Assembly: GCA_030247845.1 (NCBI GenBank)
Contig: JAPDRP010000002.1
Span: 1-64,000, forward strand
Origin: Coniosporium tulheliwenetii
Taxonomy: Eukaryota > Ascomycota > Dothideomycetes
DNA length: 64,000 nt
Direction of reading: 5' to 3'
Shown piece after piece: positions 1 through 11,700 of this stretch (positions are counted from its first letter, which is position 1; every line of letters starts with the position of its first letter). The notes under the pieces were generated by a model. The model made no database searches and was not told the DNA's origin. It worked only from the letters and a program-made list of their open reading frames with translations. The position numbers and the translations under genes are program-made.

Positions 1-105
1 CCTAACCCTAACCCTAACCCTAACCCTAACCCTAACCCTAACCCTAACCCTAACCCTAACCCTAACCCTAACCCTAACCCTAACCCTAACCCTAACCCTA
101 ACCCT
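1..105. repeat. Telomere, CCCTAA repeats
   Basis: About 17 perfect copies of CCCTAA run from the first base to the sequence GGCACC at 106. The C-rich strand reads 5' to 3' inward, as expected for the left end of a chromosome whose G-rich strand is TTAGGG. There is no variant unit inside the array. The true array is probably longer, because the window starts within it. Confidence 0.98.
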
Positions 106-114
106 GGCACCACC

Positions 115-183
115 CCGTTACGGTTACGGTTACGGTTACAGTTACGGTTACGGTTACAGTTACGGTTACGGTTACAGTTACAC
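115..183. repeat. Variant hexamer block with 18-bp higher-order period
   Basis: Directly inside the telomere lie hexamers CGGTTA and CAGTTA. After the first unit they follow the order two CGGTTA then one CAGTTA, repeated three times, which gives an 18-bp higher-order unit. Read on this strand the units are TTACGG/TTACAG. They look like one-base variants of TTAGGG but in the orientation opposite to the adjoining CCCTAA array. The block ends abruptly at CACTCTCC. Confidence 0.85.
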
Positions 184-1307
184 TCTCCCCTTTACCCTCT
201 GCTCCTCAACACACCTACAGCCCTCCCTCCCCCTAAACCCTTTCAACCCCTCCTTCTTCTCCCCTTTAGCCTCTCTTACGACCCTTTTCTTCTCCACCCT
301 TTTACCCTTTTACCCTTTTTCTCTCCAACCCTAACCCTCTCAATCCTCTAACCCCCCAACTCTAACTTTAACCCTTTAGTGTTACGCTTGCTCTCTCTTC
401 TCTCCTTTTAAGCCTTCTCTAAACTTTACTCCCCCTATAGTACTCCAAAAACCTTCTACTCTTTACCAAACTTCTCTCTTTTACTAAATCCTAACTCTTT
501 ACCCCTATCTGCAACCGTTTACCCTTTAACTCCTAAAAACACCTAGACTTCTTTCCACCCCTAATACTTAACCTATACCTCTAAACCCCTACCCTTTTAA
601 AGTTTTGCTCTCCTCACTGCTAGTCTCTTCTCTAGCCGCTTTTTCTAGCCTCCAAACTTTTAACCTTTCTAAACCTTTTTTACTTCTCAGAACACTTAAA
701 CCTTAGCCTTGCTACTCTTCCTCTTACTTTTACTCTCTCTCTCTACACTTCGTTCTCTCTCTTACTTTACTTTCCCTTTAAATGTAAAATAGTTTAACCT
801 TTTTTCTTCTAGTTAGCCTTCCTTCTTGTACAATGTTAACCCTAACCCTGAGCTTTCTTTCTCTTGTCATCTTTCTATTTACTAATCTTCTATGCTTTTA
901 TTTACAAATCTTAAGTGTTCTATGACTTTATATTCCTACTTTCTAGCTTTTCTTTTCCATAAAAGAAAGAAATAAAAAAACTTTAGATTATATATTTCCC
1001 GTAAATCCTTTTTTGGTATGTATTCTATTCTATCTTGTAGGTTCTACTGGATTCTACCTTCTATCTAATTTAGCTAGTAGTCTTTTATAACTATAACTTC
1101 TAATCTGCTTTAAATATCTATATTACCTTACTATACGGGTTGCAGAACGAAGCTGTAGGTGTACTAGCTAAACACCTTTTCTAGTTTCGATAAACATATA
1201 ACTCTAGAAGCAATAAGCTAGCCTTGAATTACACTCTAGTGATATGGCGACCTAAGAGGTTTCAATAAGATATAGTAGTCATCCTGGATGGGATTACACC
1301 AAGAACC
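184..1307. other. Subtelomeric pyrimidine-rich DNA with short interstitial telomere repeats
   Basis: There is no coding signal here. The strand is strongly C+T biased up to about 800 and becomes AT-rich after that. Two-unit interstitial telomere repeats are visible at 327-338 and 836-849, in the same orientation as the end. Many partial units of the CCCTTT/ACCCTT type surround them. The region looks like decayed telomere-like DNA. Confidence 0.6.
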
Positions 1308-4300
1308 TTAGCCTATACTATTTACATCGCTAGTTCTACTATCTTCTGCACGCTGCTGGTGCCGCTGCCATGTTCTTTCCAATCCCGCCTTTATGTCCTC
1401 CATAGTCTGGCTTAAAAACCGCGACGGCTCTTCGGGGATCGCCCGCATCACCGCCCGCTCCGTTCGACCAATCTCCCAGAGCTCACCCTCCTGCATCTCG
1501 TTCAGGTCAAGCCATTGCACAACCTCTCCAGCCTCCGTCATGTCGTTCAGCCGCGCCTGGTGGATTGACAGCCACATCCGTTCATGCTGCTTCGTGTGCT
1601 GCCAGAAGACCGTGTTGTTAGGGTATGGAACGATCCAGTGGATGAGCGGGAACAGCTCCTTGATGCGGTCGGTGAAAGCCTTGCCAGCCTCGATCCCACA
1701 AGAGGCACTGATAATCCGCACGCACCGCTCATGCAGCACCCGATACCCCTTTCGGTCCCAGTGCTTTCGAGCCACGCCATCGTTAAAGTCCCAAAGGAAG
1801 TCGATGAAATCGTCCAGCTCCTTGTACGCCATCTTGTTGCCACTAGCTAGTCGATACTGCGGCACGTCAGACCCGTCCTCTGGCATCAGCATCTTCTCTA
1901 GGTTGGCCTGGCAGAGGGTGGAGTCGCCCTCGATTGCCCTGGCGCGGTATTCTGGCCGGATCGATGCCCGGATCGACGAAAAAACATCCTTGCGGAAGTG
2001 ACGCAGGCAGGTCCACACCATGAGGAGGAACACTGTCTCACGGACGTCTGCCGAGGACCGATACCGCTGCAGCCATCTTCCCAACGTCTCAACCTTCACG
2101 AAGTCGTCCTTGGCCTCTCGGACCGCGCGCCAGCGTACCTTAAAGGCCTCTACTATGTGGATGTTGCCAAAGAGACTCCGGCCGGGAAGCTCGTCCAGGA
2201 AGGTAAAGCGCTCCCAATCGATCTTCGGTAGAAACCAGCCGTAGCCGTACCGCTTTACTGTGCTCGAAAAGCCGAGACCATGGAGCCGCTTCCCCGTCTT
2301 GCGGGACTGCCACTCGTCGCACCACAAAGCAATCTCGCGACGGATCTGGTGGCTGGAGATGCTGAACTTCAACAGGCGTAGGAACATGATCATCGCCTGG
2401 CTATGCTCCCACGAGATAAAGCCATGCGTGCCCAAGCTACGGACGTATTCAAAGCCAGTGGTGAACTTGTTGCTATTTGCACGCACGAATCCCAAGAACG
2501 TCGCCGTGGGTAGGCGCCAGAACGGCATATACTCGACAGGAACGGTCGTCTCACGGTCCCAGTCACCCATAGCCTCCAGCCGATCCCGGACGCGACGCGC
2601 GAGCGTCCAAGTCATGCGATGCTCCTCCCGCGTGCCAAACGACTTCTGCGTCGATCCCGTGATGCCCGCCGCGCAACGTGCCCTTGCTTCCCAGGTACGA
2701 CTTGTTCAGCGTTTCCGTGCGATGGTTCTCCGAGCCGCCCGCATGCTGCCATCCCGCCCGGATCTTAGGATCCAGCGCAAGGCTCTCCAGCGCGCCGTCG
2801 CGGAACGGGAACGTCTTGGCCGCGTCGAAGATCTCCTTCTCGCTGGTGTAGAACTGGCTGTAGACAAGGCCCTGCCGACGGCTGGGCGATCGGCGTCCGG
2901 TGAGTATGGTCATCCCCACAGCATCTCGTAGCAAGGCCGTATGGTAGATGCTCCGCAACGATGGCTTTGCCGGAGAGCCGTGCAGCGACCACTGCCAGTA
3001 CGCGTCCAGGCAGCAGGGCCGCCATAGATACGTCTCCGCCTGCTGGTCCCCGGCGTCCTGGTACCAGAGGAAGGATGGTGAGGCGCATACCTCCTTGCCC
3101 ACATCCAACCACACTTGGTCAGGGTCGAGGCGATCCACGTTAATCACCTGGCCCCATCGTAGGAAGAAGTCTTCCCACATGCCCTGCAGTGTCGGTCGCT
3201 TGGTAAGCACCTTCAGGTTCTTGCCGGTGAAGAAGATCTGGACGTCCCGAAAGCCCTGCAGCCCCTCCTCCTCCTCCTCCTCGACGGTATGCGTGATGAT
3301 ATCCCAAACCTCCTCCAGCATCTCTGGCCGAAGGAAATGGTGGATGTACTGATGCCGTGATCCTGTCTTGTCTATGCGGGCGTGAGATTCGGTGTGACTG
3401 GCCTTGCTCCCCAGCTTCCCATGCTCGTAGCTGGCCGGATAGTGTTGCAGCGTGGATGCTGGCGCCTGGCTGTAGATCGCTGGGAGGAGGACCTTGTCCG
3501 TCCACCGCCGAAGAACTTCTTGGCTGAGGTAGTTGTTTGCCCTGCGTCGCCCGTGTAGGTGCGGGAAGAATAGAAAAACCATAATGTCTTCCTGACCCAC
3601 CAGCCGGCCAAAGAGATAGTGAGGCACCGTATGGAGAGGGACCTGCCGCGGTCGGCCACCCTGCCCCCTGCAACAGGGAAGGTAAGGTGGATATCCGCCG
3701 CCAGGTTGGAGACCACGTGCGGGGTGGGGTTGAAGCGGATCCCCTGCTTGGCCATTGCTAGGCTGCCAGCAAAGCCCATGATGCTGTCAATGTCATATGT
3801 GACCGTCGCAGGCCAGGGCGACTGTTCCTGGTGGGAGCAACGGATACACAGCTCTGCAGGCCGATCCGGAGCTTCCGGCGTGGTTCCCAGAAAGGCATGT
3901 TTCCATTGCTCGGCATCCGAGGCGGAAATCTGTCCCTGCGGCAGCATGTTAGGGCAATTTAGGGTGTCCGGCAGTAGCTCGTGGCGCGAGATGAAGTCCT
4001 CCAAGGAGATGTGCCGGGCTGAATCCACATCATGCTCCTGCTCCATCCGTTCATGGTGGCTGGCCTCGCAGCCGTGGAATCGTCGCACCAGCTGCTCCGC
4101 CAGCTTCGCCGCAATATCTACCGCATCCTCGACAGTGCCGGACTCCCCAGCTTGCAGTCGGCGTGGCTCGGGCGCCTGAGGGCTTTCGCGTGGCCTCGCC
4201 GTCTGAGAACGGCTCCGTGAGCGTGTCTGAACGCCCTCCTCTGGCGGTGATGGCGGTGCTGGGGCTTCAGCTTGGATGCTTAGGGCAGCAATGTCTGGCA

Positions 4301-4820
4301 GCGGCTGCTCATCCTCATGCTCATCTTCAATAGAGGCTATCCGATCGGGCTAGATAGTTTCGCAGAGGCATCGTTAGCCCGGTTGCCGCCGGGATAAAGG
4401 AAGGAAATTGAGGACCATGGTAGAGAGAGTGTGTTAGATGGAGAGTAAAACATCTCAAGCTCCAGACATCCGGTAGAGGGCCTTGCAGGCCTGTTCAGTT
4501 TATAGATTAGAATCCTATAGCCAAAGGAAGCGCAACCTAATAGCTACCTCGAGAAAGTCCCGCTGCTCCTCGTCAGCAGGAATGCTAAGCCCTTCCGCCT
4601 GGATGCCGCGCTCGGCTGCCGTGATCTGCCCATTCCCTTCCGGCCCGGCCTGCTGGAGGATGGAATAAGCATCGAACTGGACCTGAAGGCCGTCGGAGGA
4701 GCTGGCCGCCTGCTGCTGCGCCTTTCGTCGCTGGCGGCTCGACTTTTGATGTGTGCTTGCTGCTGCCTTAAGTTCTTCGGTGGTGTGGTATTTCCTTGGG
4801 CGACCCCCTTCTTCTTGTTC
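1308..4820 (-). pseudogene. Large unrecognised subtelomeric protein, N-terminal AT-hook/basic region, broken
   Basis: I do not recognise this family. Reading from about 4820 toward the telomere, one protein of roughly 1,150 residues can be followed. The N-terminus has an AT-hook-like GGRPRKY and a basic stretch (SRQRRKAQQQ), suggesting DNA binding. Next come an acidic/proline-rich linker (about 4360-4150) and a long globular part rich in W, F and H, including FFTGKNLKVLTKRP, DPDQVWLDVGKE and FDIHYLDFxWD-like aromatic motifs. The segments 4820-3670 and 2640-1308 share one frame. The segment between them (about 3660-2660) is shifted by one base and then shifted back. The first shift sits in a C5 run at 3664-3668; the second is near 2672-2680. 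In-frame TAG stops occur near 4510 and 4355, and no ATG is clear for the basic region. The protein-like composition across all three parts argues for one gene. It is a pseudogene or carries base errors, and it is transcribed toward the telomere. Confidence 0.6.
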
Positions 4821-4837
4821 GTCGTCTCTAGCGGCAT

Positions 4838-5254
4838 AATGCGGATGCTAATAGCTAAGCAGAGAGAACCGGTGTGCGTCTACAAGAGCAGGAATAAGAA
4901 AAGGAAAGGAAAGTTTAATGGTAATCGTACAGGCGATACAGACGCTCGCGGGGGTAGAATAGTTGAGAGAGATAAACAAACCTTTGGAAGGGAGGGGAGG
5001 CGCTTATCCAGATTGAGGTTTTTCTGTCCACCTGCTAAGGCGCTAAGCCCGTTCGAGGTTTTCCTGGCCTGGTCTTGGCGCACCCCATCAACACGACGTC
5101 GAATTCCTGAACTTTGCAGCAACACCACGCCATAACCACGACAGATATTCCAATTCTGACTGCACAGCACGATTCGCCGTGTAGTATTCTACAAGTTTGC
5201 CATACAACGTCGTCCTAGCTCCCGTGATGCCGCCTCTGACTCTAACCGCAACTG
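4838..5254. other. Intergenic, no feature seen
   Basis: This is the upstream side of the 1308-4820 gene. Base composition is mixed, and I see no open frame with protein-like composition and no repeat. Any promoter of the minus-strand gene would lie here. Confidence 0.5.
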
Positions 5255-5321
5255 CGAGGATAGACACTCACTCACTCACTCACTCACTCACCCACTCACT
5301 CACCCTCCCTATCCCCATCCT

Positions 5322-5358
<37 letters not shown>

Positions 5359-6850
5359 CACTCCTCACCCTCACCCTCACCCTCATCCTCACCCTCCGCT
5401 CTATCCCTCTCGCTCTCTTATTCTATCCCTCCACCCTCTTTCTATTCCTTACCCTATTCCTATCCTTATCCTATTTCCTATTCCTTACTCTCTTTCTATT
5501 CCTTACCTTTATTCTCTCTCTTACCTCTTTCCTTTTTTCTACTCTTTACTCCTCCTCTATACTTTACTCTATTTTCTTATCTTGTCCCTCACTCTATCTT
5601 TATTTCTTACCCTTACTCTCTCTTCTTACTCTTATCCTATTTCTACCTCGTATTTTTTCCCTATCTTTTATCTCTGCTTTATTCCTATTCTTTACTTTTA
5701 TTTTATTTTTATTTCTATTTCTATTCCTATTCCTATTCCTATTCCTATTCCTATTCCTATTCCTATTCCTATTCCTATTCCTATTCCTATTCCTATTTCT
5801 ATTCCTATTCCTATTCCTATTCCTATTCCTATTTCTATTCCTATTCTTATTCCCATCTCTATTTATGTTTCTATTTATGTTTCTATTTCTATTTCTATTT
5901 CTATTTCTATTTCTATTCTTCTTTCTTATTCTATTGCTATTTATATTCCTATTCTTCATTCTTACTTTATTACTATCTTTATTCTCTTTTTATTCCTATT
6001 TCTATTTTTATCTCCACTTTTATTTCTATTTTTATTTCCATTTCTATATCTATCTCTTTTCTTTATTCTATTTCTATTCTTTCTCCTATTTTTATTTCTT
6101 ACTCTATTTCTATTCCCTACTTTTATTCTTATACTATCTTTTACTTTATTTCTTATTTTATCTTTTGCCCTTATTTTATTCTTGTTTTAAATTTCTTTCT
6201 TCTATTTTTACTTTCTTTCTTACTATTCCTTTACTTCTTATTCTTATCCTACTTCTTACTCTTACTTTTACTCTATTTCTTACTTTATTTCTATCTCTAT
6301 TTAATATTATATTTTTTATTCTATGTTTATTTTTATTTTATCTTTATTTTTTACTTTATTTTTATCTCTATTTCTATTTCTATTTTTATTTCTCACTCTA
6401 TTTCTTACTCTATTTCTATTCTTATTCTTACTTAATATCCTATTCTTATTCTATTTCTATTTCTTACTTTTACTTTTACTATATATTTTGTTCTTATTCT
6501 TTTTATATTCCTTATTCTATCACTATTTCTATACTTTACTTTATTTCTACTTCTTACGCTATATTTATTTCTTATCCTTCTTACTTTCTTTTATGTTTTT
6601 ATTTTATACCTCTTTTTATTCTATTTCTATTTTTTATCTTTACTTTATTTCTTTCTTTTACTTGATTTTTATTTCTTACCCTTACTCTATATCTTACTTT
6701 CTTATTTCTTCTCTCTTTTACGCTTGCTTTATTTCTTTTTTTTGCTTTATTTCGTACTTTATTTCTTACTTCTTCTCTATTTCTATTTCTTATTTATATT
6801 TTATCTCTTTTCTTTACTTTATTAAAATACTATTAGTATCACGTGCTTTA
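5255..6850. repeat. Pyrimidine-only low-complexity hexamer satellite
   Basis: About 1.6 kb consists almost only of C and T with scattered A, and almost no G. It starts with CACT tetramers (5270-5300) and moves to CCTCAC hexamers (5319-5400). Long runs of CCTATT (5715-5850) and TTTCTA (5880-5925) follow, and it then decays to TTTTA/TTATTC mixtures. The six-base period and strand bias match those of the CCCTAA telomere strand. Long open frames across it (up to 412 codons of S/Y/F/L/I/P) are artefacts of the missing purines. Confidence 0.85.
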
Positions 6851-7050
6851 TATTTTTTACCCTTAAAGCTTTAAGTATTTATATCTTTTTAACTATTCTA
6901 GTTATTATAAATCTAGTATAGAAGTTACCGCTTAAAAATCCTATTTCTATCTAGCTATAAAATAAAAATCTAAAAATTATAAAAATCTTATTTCCTCCCC
7001 ACGGGGGAAATACCTAGAAAAAGCTTTTAAGTAGCTAGTATACCTTATAA
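6851..7050. other. AT-rich spacer
   Basis: No coding signal is visible. A short GC cluster (CCCACGGGGGAAA near 6998) stands alone. The sequence leads into the first R1 repeat. Confidence 0.4.
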
Positions 7051-7242
7051 CCGAATCGGGTCTAGCCTAGAACTAGTATAATAAACTATGGTTTTTTTAG
7101 TGTGTTTTCCCGCTTAGAGCCGCTTAGAATCTCTATAGCTAGCTTAGTAAGCTTAATAGTCCACTTTTCTTCTTATTTTTCCTTAGAACTCGTGGACCCA
7201 AAACTTCCTAACCCTCTAAAACCTTAACTAGACCCGATCGGG
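7051..7242. mobile_element. R1 element, MITE-like, copy 1
   Basis: A 192-bp unit is bounded by imperfect inverted repeats, CCGAATCGGGTCTAG at the left (7051-7065) and CTAGACCCGATCGGG at the right (7228-7242). It is non-coding. A second full copy is at 13491-13678 and a left-truncated third at 26181-26307. Similarity continues for roughly 60-80 bp beyond the right end in all three. Inverted ends, small size and multiple copies fit a MITE, but I found no clear target duplication. Confidence 0.55.
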
Positions 7243-7361
7243 AAATTCTATTAGTAATCTTACCGCTTAAAATCTAATTCTCTATAAATCTAGCCGCTTA
7301 CTAATATCACGTGACCACTATATAATCACCACGTGATTTTCTTATTACTAAGATACTACTA

Positions 7362-7458
7362 GGGTTGGAAATGGGAGCCCATTCTAAGCGAAAATAAGCG
7401 AACGCTTGGACGTTTGTATGGAAATGGGGTGCCCATTTGCGGAATCATAGGTACAGGG
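7362..7458. repeat. R2 mini-element, subtype A, copy 1
   Basis: A unit of about 95 bp opens with a GGGAGCCC palindrome (AAATGGGAGCCCATT). It has a middle AAGCGAAAATAAGCG and carries a second palindrome, AAATGGGGTGCCCATTT, at 7422-7438. It ends in GGTACAGGG. A RIP-mutated copy lies at 29632-29723. It shares its plan and its right end (TTTGTATG, then CAT, then GTACAGGG) with subtype B at 13790, 14258 and 26419. Confidence 0.6.
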
Positions 7459-8703
7459 CTGTCCTGCATCTTTTTAACTAACAAATTAACCTCTTCTCTT
7501 TATCTATCACTTACCTTTCTGAATGTATAACCCTATTCTCTCTATAATACTTTTCTTCTATTCTCTTCTCTCTATTTTAAGAAACCTCTAAACCCTCTTC
7601 TCTTTAATAAGATTAGTACAGATAAACGTAGGTTTCATTAGTACCGCTCTATGAATAACACGTTATCGTTCTTCTAACCGTGTATTAGCGCAGAATCTTA
7701 TATTAAACCTCTAATCACTAAGCCTACCCTAAGCCCTAAGTAAACCTACATCTAGAATCTAACATATAGAATCGATTATACATAAAATTCGCAGCAATTG
7801 ACTTATAAATAGTCTATTTATTAGAAGTAATCCTATCTAGTAATCCTATCTGTTAGACTTTTTATTCCAGTCTGCCGCGAACCCTGCGCTAAACTAGATA
7901 TAATATACTTCTAATAGAATTATAACTACTATATCAGAGAAGCTTTTTCTACTTCACCTACTTCTCTCTCTTTTCTCTCTCTCTTTTCTTCTAATCTTTT
8001 CCTCTAATCTTTTCTTCTAATCTTTTTTCTAATCTTTTCTTCTAATCTTTTCTTCTAATCTTTTCCTCTAATCTTTTCTTCTAATCTTTTCCTCTTCTTC
8101 TCCTTCCTCTTTCTAGCCCTCTATTCTTTACTTTTAACCTTCTAAACCCTCCTCTCTCTTATTCTATCTTCTCTCTATAATCTCCCTTCCCTCTTTCTCT
8201 TAATACTTACCCTCTGTAGATGATAACCGCTTTATAGAAAAACTTAGCTCCATCTTTCTAAAAACCGCTACCTTTTAACCTTAATTCTAACTTGCTACTC
8301 TCTTTTGTACCCTTCCCTTTTGCTCTTTATCCCACTTTCTCTTCAATCACCCTATCTCTAATGCCTATTAATCCTATACTGCATTAATTCTAGCTCTCTC
8401 TTGCTAGATTACTATACCTACAATCGTCTAGCCTTCTCTCTTTGTTTTTCTCTATTTTTTTAGCTCTTCTACTATTCCCTTTAGACTCTCTGTACTATTC
8501 CTGCCTTACCCTACCGCTATATTTACTAGCTTTAATCTTCTGCTTATCTCCACTCTTTTACCACTTTCCTTAATACTAGTTTCTATTCCAGTGTCTATAT
8601 CTTTCTTTTCTCCGCTATATTTCCTTTTCTGTCTTCGAATTTCTTACATTCACTCTTATTATTAATGTGTAAAGAGATCGGTTATATTCTATTCTATATG
8701 GCT
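7459..8703. other. Pyrimidine/AT-rich spacer downstream of TLH
   Basis: No gene is seen. The strand is C+T biased and contains telomere-like decayed units such as ACCCTAAGCCCTAAG near 7725. A clear tandem array sits at 7985-8095. The rest resembles 184-1307. Confidence 0.5.
7985..8095. repeat. 13-bp tandem repeat array
   Basis: Around eight copies of CTTCTAATCTTTT and its variant CCTCTAATCTTTT follow one another with a 13-bp period. The unit contains no G on this strand, like the rest of the subtelomere. Confidence 0.8.
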
Positions 8704-11700
8704 CTAGTATAGCTCTAGACTAGCTAGCGCCATCGCTGCCACACGTACTGCCTAGATAGCATCTCCTTCTTTAAACCTTATTCCTTCTCCAGCCCACTCT
8801 AAGAAGTCATCTATGTCTTTAAACCTTCTCTTGAACCGCTCATACAGCCACTCTTCTGCCTTAACCCCGCAAAAGATCCCATAGCATAATGGTAACACTA
8901 TATCTCCATACTCGCACCTGCTACTGCCCTCTCCCCGCTGCTCTGCTCGTTGGCAGATCGACTGTGGATTGTAGCACTAGAAGCATGCCTTATACGCCCT
9001 AATCCATTTCTTCCCGCCTTCCTCGCATCGCCTTCGAACCCGATCCCGAGCCCGGAACACCTTATGCCGACGGTAGCATGATATGAAGCTATAGTCCCAC
9101 CCCTCTCCTGTTGCTCTACATAACAAGCATGTCCCCTACACTACTAAGAGGTCCTCACGGTACCGTGATAGCTCTAGGTATGCTTCCCGCCTCTTGCGCT
9201 GTAGTATTCCCGCCCCGGTGTGTATCTCTACCTCTCTCTCCTTTGCTCTTTTTTCCACTGGTGGCGGGGGCACTACCTTGTCGTGGCTAACCTTGCACAC
9301 GTCACATGCAACGTCCTCTTTCATGCACCATCGCCGGTGCACTGGTAGATCTAGATACTCGCTAAGGCATGTCCGGAAGCATTTATCGCCCTTAAGGTAT
9401 TCACGCATCATCTTCCTCTCTCTTTTCTTCCTTAACCCGATATCCCTTCCCGCGCTCTCCCACGCCTCGCTGGACTCTAGAGGATACGGCTCCTGCTGCG
9501 GCTCTTAGCTTGCCGGTAGCATGACGAACGAGTACGCCCGCTGCCCATCTCGCCCCGCCCTGCCGGACTCTTGCGCAAAGTCGATGATCGAATCCGGCTC
9601 GTTAACATGCATCACCAGACGTACGTGTGGGTAGTCGAACCCAGCCCCTAGCGCAGTAGTCGCGACCATGTAGGGCTGATCTAGGGAGCTGATCCACTTC
9701 CTTAGCACCTCCTCCTTCTCTGTTGTCGTCCCGATCTTGGCCGTGTACATGGCGCACCCTAGCAGCCGTGAGAGCTCGTCGGCCTCAGCTCGCGTGCGTA
9801 CGTAGAGGATAATCTTGTCCCGAGAATGATCGAACAGCCCGCTACTCCTCCACGCCTCCTGCACCTCGTATGCACTCTGCTCGAGCAAATTACCTCGCCT
9901 CCCCGCTTTCCGTACCACGTAAAAGAGGTTCGGCCGGTTACTTGACGCCCTGATAACCTTAGGGTTTAATAGGTGATTTTGCTCCTCGAACTCTGCTTGT
10001 ATAGCTGGAGGTAGCGTAGCAGTGAGGTATATAAACTGAGTGCGTAAGCTGCGGATCACCGCTAGATCCACCATGCTCTCCCGATACTCTGCCGTAGTAA
10101 TGGTAAGGTGACACTCGTCGATGACGATGCGGTTAAGTCTCTGGCTAACCACGAGTCTCTGTGCGTACGCCATGAAGTCTTTCGTGGAAGCCGCCTCTGC
10201 CGTCACTAGCACTAGCCCTGCCTCCCGCGTCTCCCCCGGAAGCTAGACGAGATGGTTAATGCCTAGCTCCCTTAACCGGCGCAGTAGATCTCCGCGTAAA
10301 GAGACTAACGGTACTACGAGCACCGTCACCCCAGCGTCTGGCAACGTGCAAGGTAGCATGAACAGTAGGCTCTTGCCGGAACCGGTGGGTAATATCATAA
10401 GCACCTGCTCGGTCCAGGACATGATGGTGGCTATAGCCCTCTCCTGCTCTGGCGACCTCCATGTCATATCCTCCTTCCCATAGAGCCTCCTTACGCCACT
10501 AAGCAATGCAGCTGGTGACTAGGCTTTCTTCGGCCGGTAGACTCCTATGGCGATCTTCTTAATTATTGCCGGGCCCTTCGCCTCTTCTGACGCACGTCTC
10601 TTCTTGCCCTTAAGCACTACATTAAGGCCCTAGAGATCCTTCTATAACGTTGAAGCGCGTAGGCTCCTCCTGATTAGGCCGTTCTAAATATTGCTAAAGT
10701 TGGCGTTGTTCTGGTTCGCGTAAGCTCGATTAACGGTCCGAGTGGTGTGGTTCCGCTGCTTAGTCATGATCCTGATGTCCTCGTCAATCTCCTTGGCGTC
10801 CTCGTCGGCTAGATCCGGGTCGAAGCAGCTCAGCTTGCTGGCGAACTTGGTCTTCACGATGGCAACCGTCATTTGGCGCTAGTTGGAGATATGTAGGCGA
10901 GGCACCTTAGCCTGAGCGCATGCTCCCTCTATGCTACGAGTGAGCCGATTGTCCGCCTAGACCCCACCGTCCTTCCACTATAGATAGGGCGAGATCAACG
11001 CCTTTGGAGCGGACTGACGGAGGAAGCTCTGACGTAGCGGGATTACGTAGACGATGTAGTCCAGAAGGAGATCTTCCACGGCTGAGGGTAGGAAGCGGAT
11101 GTTGTCCTTGTACGTGCCCGTCTGCTGCTGGCCCTTGTGATATGTTGTATGGAGCATAATGAGCCTGTGCTGGATGAAGACGTTACGTCGTCTCTGGCTG
11201 TTCCGCTAAGTGATCGAGAAGAGCTCCGGCTCCCTGAGAGGCTGACCTGCACCCATATGGATCAATACTAGAAGCCTCTTTAGGAACTCATCCGCCGCCG
11301 TCTCGTACAGTGCAATCGCCTTGTCACGCCAGACCCGTCCTCCACCGTCCGCCTTTGCCAAAAAAGAGTCCCTGAGCTGCTTGGAGTTCTGGATAACCGT
11401 CCGCAACGCCCTATCTCGGCCCTCCAAGAGCCCGGCGTTCTCTCGATGCAGACCGAAGAACCAGCCAAAGGCATCGCAGTCCAGGTTGTCCCTTAAAGCC
11501 CACGCGTGCATCCGTGGCAGCTGTTGAGCACCGAACATCAGCTCCCCGTACAGCAGCTCGCACGCCTGCTCGTACTCTAACAGCATCAGCTTCGGCACCT
11601 CGTCCATCCGCAACTCCGTATCATCGTAGGTCAGGATCTGCTCATCCTCATCCCAGCGCGCTTGGTGAGCCCCGACGTCGTCCTTAGAGATCCTGAGCAG

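Noticed and set aside
1393..2931. Plus-strand open frames of about 200 codons
   Set aside because: They are shadows of the GC-rich minus-strand gene; the composition is not protein-like and no motif is present.
5197..6874. Open frames of up to 412 codons on both strands
   Set aside because: They are produced by G-free hexamer repeats; composition is only S/Y/F/L/I/P or N/R/K, so they are not proteins.
9136..9411. Separate small gene downstream of the helicase core
   Set aside because: It is in the same frame as TLH and matches its cysteine-rich tail; it is part of TLH between two stops.
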